NCBI GenBank assembly: GCA_016296565.1
Contig: JAEDJB010000079.1
Span: forward strand, 1 to 8,759
Reading direction: 5' to 3'
Origin: Oscillospiraceae bacterium
Lineage (GTDB): Bacteria; Bacillota; Clostridia; Oscillospirales; Oscillospiraceae
Length of the DNA stretch: 8,759 nucleotides
Position numbers and translations under genes: made by a program. Below the pieces are notes generated by a model that was not told the origin of the DNA, searched no databases, and saw only the letters and a list, made by a program, of their open reading frames with translations. This document shows, piece by piece, positions 5,342 through 8,759 of this stretch. The number at the start of each line of letters is the position of its first letter. The first letter of the stretch is position 1.

Positions 5342-5997
5342 TTATCATCAGCGGCGCTGCAAGACCCCAGGCCCGCAGCAACACGGCGAAGATTATAGAA
5401 GCCTTCCGGCAGGGGTATGAGGAAGGGGGCAATACCACGGAGGTCTGGTACCTCTCCGACCGGAAGCAGTGGACCAGCGCGGCGGCGGCCTTTGACGCCT
5501 GTGACAATGTGCTCATCGCTCTGCCCCTGTATGTGGAGAACGTCCCCGGCATCCTGCTGGAGTTTCTGGCGGGGCTGAAGCCCAAGACGGAGCCGGGAAC
5601 CCAGCTGTCCTTTCTGGTTCAGGGGGGCTTTCCGGAAGCGTCTCAGAGCCGGTGCTGCGAAGCCTATGTGAAAACCCTTCCTGCCCAGCTGGGGTGCTCC
5701 TATGGGGGAACTCTCATCAAGGGCGATATGTTCGGGCTGGGACTGACCAGCGAAAAGAACCGCCGGAAGATGCTGGTAGGCTTTACGGAGATGGGGCGGC
5801 AGTACGCCAAAACCAACACCTTCGATGAGAAAACCGTGGGGCAATTTGCCGGGCCGGAGAATCTGCCTGAGGGACAGCTCCGGATGTTCCGTCTCTTTGG
5901 CCGCCGTGTTCAGCGGGTGTTTGTGGGCCGCATCGCCAAAAAGCTGGGCTGCCGGGACCGGCTGGACGCGCAGCCCTACCAGGACTGGGTCAAGTAA
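5332..5997 (+). CDS. NAD(P)H-dependent oxidoreductase-like flavodoxin-fold protein, 221 aa
   Basis: The N-terminus LVIISGAARPQARSNTAKII (3-22) matches the strand plus phosphate loop of FMN reductases (G-S-x-R-x-x-S-N-T), with S7 to T18 as the probable FMN phosphate contacts. NVLIALPLYVENVPGILLEFLAGL (59-82) is the second FMN-contacting loop. QLSFLVQGGFPEASQSRCCEAYVKTL (91-116) continues the fold. Unlike its neighbour it has no Cys cluster, and it carries a C-terminal extension after about residue 160, rich in basic and aromatic residues (MFRLFGRRVQRVFVGRIAKKLG). It overlaps the upstream flavoprotein gene by 10 bp with its own strong ribosome site, so the two may form a heteromeric enzyme (inference). 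Start 5332 is fixed by the AAGGAGGT. It is the last gene of the operon, and its stop lies inside the terminator stem. Confidence 0.82.
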   Translation: MHLVIISGAARPQARSNTAKIIEAFRQGYEEGGNTTEVWYLSDRKQWTSAAAAFDACDNVLIALPLYVENVPGILLEFLAGLKPKTEPGTQLSFLVQGGFPEASQSRCCEAYVKTLPAQLGCSYGGTLIKGDMFGLGLTSEKNRRKMLVGFTEMGRQYAKTNTFDEKTVGQFAGPENLPEGQLRMFRLFGRRVQRVFVGRIAKKLGCRDRLDAQPYQDWVK

Positions 5998-6038
5998 CAA
6001 ACAGGACACGCCGTTTTTTGCGGCGTGTCCTGTTTGTT
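5996..6038. terminator. Bidirectional terminator between convergent genes
   Basis: A perfect 18-bp stem has its 5' arm at 5996-6013 (AACAAACAGGACACGCCG) and its 3' arm at 6021-6038, with a 7-base loop TTTTTTG. The outer ends supply T-rich sequence on both strands (TTTGTT on either transcript), so it can end the flavoprotein operon and the opposing PEBP gene. The TAA stop 5995-5997 overlaps the first stem bases. Confidence 0.88.
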
Positions 6039-6041
6039 CTG

Positions 6042-6557
6042 TTATAGCTTGTGATTTCGCTGATATTTGCCCGTCAGTGTGCCTGACTGGAGAATATGAC
6101 CCTCCATGGCAGCCAGCAGGGCGCTTTTGTCGGAGGATGCCGGCAGGTCCAGCCTGGCGTCCAGGGTGTAAACGGTGAAACGGTATTCATGGCACCAGTG
6201 AAAGGGCGGCTTGGGACCGCGGTAGCAATGCTTTCCGTAGGCCATTCCTTGCTCCAGGCAGATGGGCTCCCGGACAAGTGCGCCCCGGGGAAGTCCCGCC
6301 GGGATCACAGGGACCACCGGCAGATTCCACGCCACCCAATGGTTGTAGTTGGGGAAAAGGGGGTGGTCGGCGTCGTCCAAAGTAACAGCCATGGAGACCG
6401 CAGCCGGGTCAATCCCCTCCAGAATCAGCTCCGGCGAGCGATCCTCTCCGTAACCGCTGTGGCGGTCGGGAATCCACCCGCCCTCTGCAAAGGCGCTGCT
6501 GGATATGGTGAGGGGGTTTCCTCTGTACGCCCGGTTTTCCGGTACTTCCTTTTTCAT
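6042..6557 (-). CDS. YbhB/YbcL family (PEBP, Raf kinase inhibitor-like) protein, 171 aa
   Basis: Cytoplasmic phosphatidylethanolamine-binding-protein fold; the bacterial role is poorly defined. The first ligand-pocket motif SMAVTLDDADHPLFPNYNHWVAWNLP (55-80) holds the conserved D-D-x-D-x-P and H-W. The second, GKHCYRGPKPPFHWCHEYRFTVYTLD (108-133), corresponds to the usual Y-x-G-P-x-P-P-x-G-x-H-x-Y-x-F-x-x-Y-A-L-D. An insertion-like variation, FHWCHEY, replaces G-T-H-R-Y, so the Gly is missing, but His 123 and Tyr 125 remain. Length and order are normal, with no signal peptide. GGGAGGG upstream (minus strand, about 6565-6571) supports the start. It is a single-gene transcript with its own sigma-A promoter at 6605-6633, converging on the flavoprotein operon. 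Confidence 0.92.
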   Translation of the reverse strand: MKKEVPENRAYRGNPLTISSSAFAEGGWIPDRHSGYGEDRSPELILEGIDPAAVSMAVTLDDADHPLFPNYNHWVAWNLPVVPVIPAGLPRGALVREPICLEQGMAYGKHCYRGPKPPFHWCHEYRFTVYTLDARLDLPASSDKSALLAAMEGHILQSGTLTGKYQRNHKL

Positions 6558-6604
6558 GGTTCGTCCCTCCCGGGCAGCCTGGATTACTTCTTCTCTTACT
6601 TCCA

Positions 6605-6633
6605 GTTATACAAGCACAGCGGAACAATGTCAA
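6605..6633 (-). promoter_or_regulatory. Sigma-A promoter of the PEBP gene
   Basis: On the minus strand the -35 box is TTGACA (6633-6628, perfect), the spacer is 17 bases and the -10 box is TATAAC (6610-6605, 5 of 6). Transcription would start near 6598, giving a leader of about 40 bases. The -35 box begins one base after the upstream gene's terminator hairpin. Confidence 0.82.
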
Positions 6634-6634
6634 C

Positions 6635-6680
6635 AACAAAACGGTAGGATCATTCATGAGAATGATCCTGCCGTTTTGTT
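6635..6680 (-). terminator. Terminator of the cytidylate kinase-like gene
   Basis: The arms at 6635-6655 and 6660-6680 form a 21-bp stem with one non-Watson-Crick position (T6645/G6670) and a four-base loop. Read on the minus strand it ends in CCGTTTTGTTGTT, a U-rich tail. It begins on the last base of the kinase stop codon (TGA, 6682-6680). Confidence 0.85.
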
Positions 6681-7264
6681 CAGTACAGCTTTGTGATAAT
6701 GTCCACGCAGGTGTCCAGGCCGAGAACGCCGCTGTCCAGGCAGAGATGGTAGTTCTGGGCAGCACCCCACTCCAGCCCGGTGTAGAACTCGTAATAGGAA
6801 ATCCGGCGCTTGTCCTTGTCCTTCAGACGCTTTTCCGGGGAATCGGACCGCTCGCCGTACTGCTCGACAATCCGCTTTGCCCGCTTTTCCGGGGCGGCAT
6901 GGATGTACACGGTGAGGCAGTCTGCCACATCCTGGAGGATATAGTCTGCGCACCGGCCCACAATGACGCAGGACTCCTTCTCTGCCAGCTCCAGGATCAC
7001 CTTCCGCTGGATGTTCCACAGGTAATCCTGGTTGGAGTTGCCCTTCATGTCCCGGGTGGAGAACATGCTGGCCAGCCAGCTGCTGTGGGTGGTGTGCTCG
7101 CCGTGCTCGGCGATGTACTCCCTGGCAAAGCCGCTTTTTTCCGCGATCTTCTCAATGAGCTCCTGGTCGTAGCAGGGAATACCCAGCCTGGAGGCCACTT
7201 CTTTTCCGATGGTGCGCCCACCGCTGCCAAACTGACGGCTGATCGTAATGATTCTTTGTTTCAT
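6680..7264 (-). CDS. Cytidylate kinase-like family protein, 194 aa
   Basis: A P-loop nucleotide kinase of the AAA/cytidylate-kinase-like family (PF13189 type), frequent in gut Clostridia and often next to membrane transporters. The N-terminus RIITISRQFGSGGRTIGKEVASRLGIPCYDQELIEKIAEKSG (4-45) carries the family's form of the phosphate loop, R-Q-F-G-S-G-G-R-x-I. The core strand is SCVIVGRCADYIL (98-110), followed by CLTVYIHAAPEKRAKRI (116-132) and a lid-like D-K-x-R-x-x-Y-Y-x-x-Y-T-G (149-163). True CMP kinase activity is unproven for this family. I start at 7264 because homologues begin K-x-x-I-I-T-I-S-R-Q and AAGGGA (7275-7270) precedes it; an in-frame ATG at 7309 would add 15 atypical residues. 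It lies 72 bp downstream of the MATE gene, probably co-transcribed. Confidence 0.9.
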   Translation of the reverse strand: MKQRIITISRQFGSGGRTIGKEVASRLGIPCYDQELIEKIAEKSGFAREYIAEHGEHTTHSSWLASMFSTRDMKGNSNQDYLWNIQRKVILELAEKESCVIVGRCADYILQDVADCLTVYIHAAPEKRAKRIVEQYGERSDSPEKRLKDKDKRRISYYEFYTGLEWGAAQNYHLCLDSGVLGLDTCVDIITKLY

Positions 7265-7291
7265 TTGGTTCCCTTCTTTCCTTGTGATGGC

Positions 7292-7309
7292 GTGCCTGGG
7301 GGCAGGCAC
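7292..7309 (-). other. Small hairpin in the MATE-kinase intergenic gap
   Basis: GTGCCTG (7292-7298) pairs perfectly with CAGGCAC (7303-7309) around a four-base loop. On the minus strand no U-run follows, so it is not a standard terminator. It could be an mRNA processing or stability element between the two genes, or have no function. Confidence 0.4.
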
Positions 7310-7336
7310 AGGGGCTTGTGGTGCTATCCATGAAAA

Positions 7337-8719
7337 TTATGCGCCCAAGGCGGCGATCCGCTTGTTGATCCGCCGCATCAGGAGACAGGCGATGAGAACG
7401 GAAACGAGTTCGGCGATGGGGAAGGTGGTCCACACCAGCCAGGAACCGGCCACGGCCTGGCGGACCAGCCGGGCAAAGAGCCAGGCCACCGGCAGAACAA
7501 AGATCAGCTGCCGGCACAGGGACAGAATCAGGGATTCCAGGCCGCCGTCCAGCGCCTGGAACACCCCCTGGAAGGCGATGTTGGCCCCGGCGAACACGAA
7601 GCTGATGGAGATGATCCGCATGGCGCTGATGCAGAGGGCCTGGGTCTCGCCCGACAGCCCAAAGACCTGGGAGAAGGGGCCGGCCAGCACCTCCACCAGG
7701 ACGGTGCCCACCAACATGATCACCAGGGTGTAGAGCATGCCGTACTTGATGCCCTCCTTGATCCGGGCCTTGTTCCGCATCCCGTGGCTGAAGGAGATGA
7801 TGGGAGTGATGGCATCGCGCAGGCCGAAGGCGGCAAAGAGGATGAACTGCTGAATCTTGTAGTACAGGCCGTAGGCCGTCACCATGGACTCGCTGATGGT
7901 AATCAGGATGATGTTCAGGCCGTAGGTCATGACGGACATAAGGGCCTGGGCAATGATGGCGGGCAGGCCGATGGCGTAAATCTCCCGGATGATCCGCCCG
8001 GAGGGTTTTAAGTACCGCAGCCGGTTGGAGATCTCCGTGTTGACCTTCAGGTGGAAAATCAAGGCCAGAAGGAAAGAGACGCACTGGCCGATAACGGTGG
8101 CGTAGGCAGCGCCCACAACGCCGAAGGCGGGGCAGCCCAGCAAGCCATAGATCATGATGGGGTCCAGGACGATGTTGGTCACGGCGCCTGCAATCTGGGC
8201 GATGGTGGAATACATGGAGTGCCCCGCTGCCTGGAGCATCTTTTCGTAGATGGCGAAGAACACAATGCCCACGGAAATGGTGCAGCAAACCCGCAGGTAG
8301 GACACGGCCATGTCAAAAATCAGGGGATTGGTGGTCTGGGTGGAAATATAAAAGCGGACGCCGAACAGGCCGAAGAGCAAAAAGACCACGTAGATCACAA
8401 TGGCCAGGAAGATGCCGTTGCCGGCCACTCGGCTGGCCCCGTCCTTGTTGCCCTGGCCCAGCCGCTTGGACAGCAGAACGTTGGTGCCGACGCCGGTGCC
8501 GATGCCGATGGCCACCATCAGCATCTGCATGGGGAAAGCAAGCGTCAGAGCGTTCAAAGCCGCCTCGCCGTTTTCTGCCATGTTTGAGACAAAGGCGCTG
8601 TCGACAATGTTGTACACGGCCTGCAGCACCATGGATAAAATCATGGGGATGCCCGTTGCCAGCATCAGCTTGGGAACCGGCATGCTCCCCATCTTACTCG
8701 TTTCCGGTGATTGTTCCAT
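7337..8719 (-). CDS. MATE family efflux transporter, 460 aa
   Basis: Twelve-helix multidrug and toxin extrusion protein of the cytoplasmic membrane, driven by a Na+ or H+ gradient. The N-terminus MPVPKLMLATGIPMILSMVLQAVYNIVDSAFVSNMAENGEAALNALTLAFPMQML matches MATE helices 1-2 (P-x-x-x-x-x-x-x-x-x-x-Y-N-x-V-D-x-x-F-V). IGIGTGVGTNVLLSKRLGQGNKDGA follows after helix 2, and the second half repeats the pattern (IGLPAIIAQALMSVMTYGLN, then YYKIQQF). Length is typical (about 450 aa). GGAGGG (8736-8731) lies 11 bases before ATG 8719; internal ATGs at residues 10 and 13 are alternatives. The substrate is unknown. First visible gene of the minus-strand unit; the region above its start holds only 40 bases of the window. 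Confidence 0.95.
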   Translation of the reverse strand: MEQSPETSKMGSMPVPKLMLATGIPMILSMVLQAVYNIVDSAFVSNMAENGEAALNALTLAFPMQMLMVAIGIGTGVGTNVLLSKRLGQGNKDGASRVAGNGIFLAIVIYVVFLLFGLFGVRFYISTQTTNPLIFDMAVSYLRVCCTISVGIVFFAIYEKMLQAAGHSMYSTIAQIAGAVTNIVLDPIMIYGLLGCPAFGVVGAAYATVIGQCVSFLLALIFHLKVNTEISNRLRYLKPSGRIIREIYAIGLPAIIAQALMSVMTYGLNIILITISESMVTAYGLYYKIQQFILFAAFGLRDAITPIISFSHGMRNKARIKEGIKYGMLYTLVIMLVGTVLVEVLAGPFSQVFGLSGETQALCISAMRIISISFVFAGANIAFQGVFQALDGGLESLILSLCRQLIFVLPVAWLFARLVRQAVAGSWLVWTTFPIAELVSVLIACLLMRRINKRIAALGA

Positions 8720-8747
8720 ATGCGTTGAAACCCTCCTACTATGCGTT
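8719..8747. repeat. Direct repeat TATGCGTT flanking the MATE ribosome site
   Basis: TATGCGTT occurs at 8719-8726 and again at 8740-8747, 21 bases apart (two helical turns). On the coding strand the copies (AACGCATA) bracket the Shine-Dalgarno, and the nearer copy overlaps the start codon. It could be an operator half-site pair or chance. Confidence 0.35.
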
Positions 8748-8759
8748 TTTCCTGAAAAT

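Noticed and set aside
7265..7309. N-terminal extension of the kinase from ATG 7309
   Set aside because: The extra 15 residues lie over an intergenic hairpin and do not fit the family N-terminus; a ribosome site supports 7264.
6656..7333. 225-codon plus-strand frame opposite the kinase
   Set aside because: It has no domain or ribosome site, and it lies opposite a clear P-loop kinase.
7152..8288. 378-codon minus-strand frame overlapping the MATE gene in another phase
   Set aside because: The MATE frame has full family motifs and a ribosome site. This one is a frame-shifted shadow that crosses into the kinase gene.

Overview
The window is chromosomal DNA of a GC-rich anaerobic Firmicute, most likely a gut Clostridia member of the Oscillospiraceae/Lachnospiraceae kind. 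The evidence is the gene families (PF06541 membrane protein, single-domain PspC, DUF2975, cytidylate kinase-like P-loop protein, clustered small flavoproteins, MATE exporter), strong AGGAGG-type ribosome binding sites, G/C-ending codons, and genes packed with ATGA overlaps. The assignment rests on family knowledge and not on a database search. I see no rRNA, tRNA, CRISPR array, transposase or phage gene. Genes fill almost everything; the two largest gaps (about 155 bp each) hold a terminator followed by a promoter.

Left end, + strand (1-858): the C-terminal end of an AraC-type regulator, a 58-residue cysteine-rich protein, and a GNAT acetyltransferase. They are joined by two ATGA overlaps and closed by a hairpin terminator.

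First envelope/transport operon, + strand (866-3634): a PF06541 five-helix membrane protein, a 63-residue PspC protein, and an ABC exporter made of an ATPase and an ABC-2 permease. A 15-bp hairpin terminator ends it.

Second operon, + strand (3640-6038): a DUF2975 membrane protein followed by three flavodoxin-fold proteins. These are a small flavodoxin, an FMN reductase-like protein with a CX2CX2CX7C cysteine cluster, and an NAD(P)H-dependent oxidoreductase-like protein. The upstream regions of this operon and the previous one are recognisably the same sequence: 46 of 66 positions match without a gap. The two operons are therefore probably under one control. This is the most interesting signal in the window.

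Right end, - strand (8719 down to 6042): a MATE exporter, then a cytidylate kinase-like protein, then a terminator that directly abuts a good sigma-A promoter for a YbhB/YbcL (PEBP) protein. The PEBP gene converges on the flavoprotein operon, and the two share an 18-bp bidirectional terminator.

Inferred overall picture: a set of small stress, redox and export functions. None is a textbook pathway, and no substrate can be named from the sequence.
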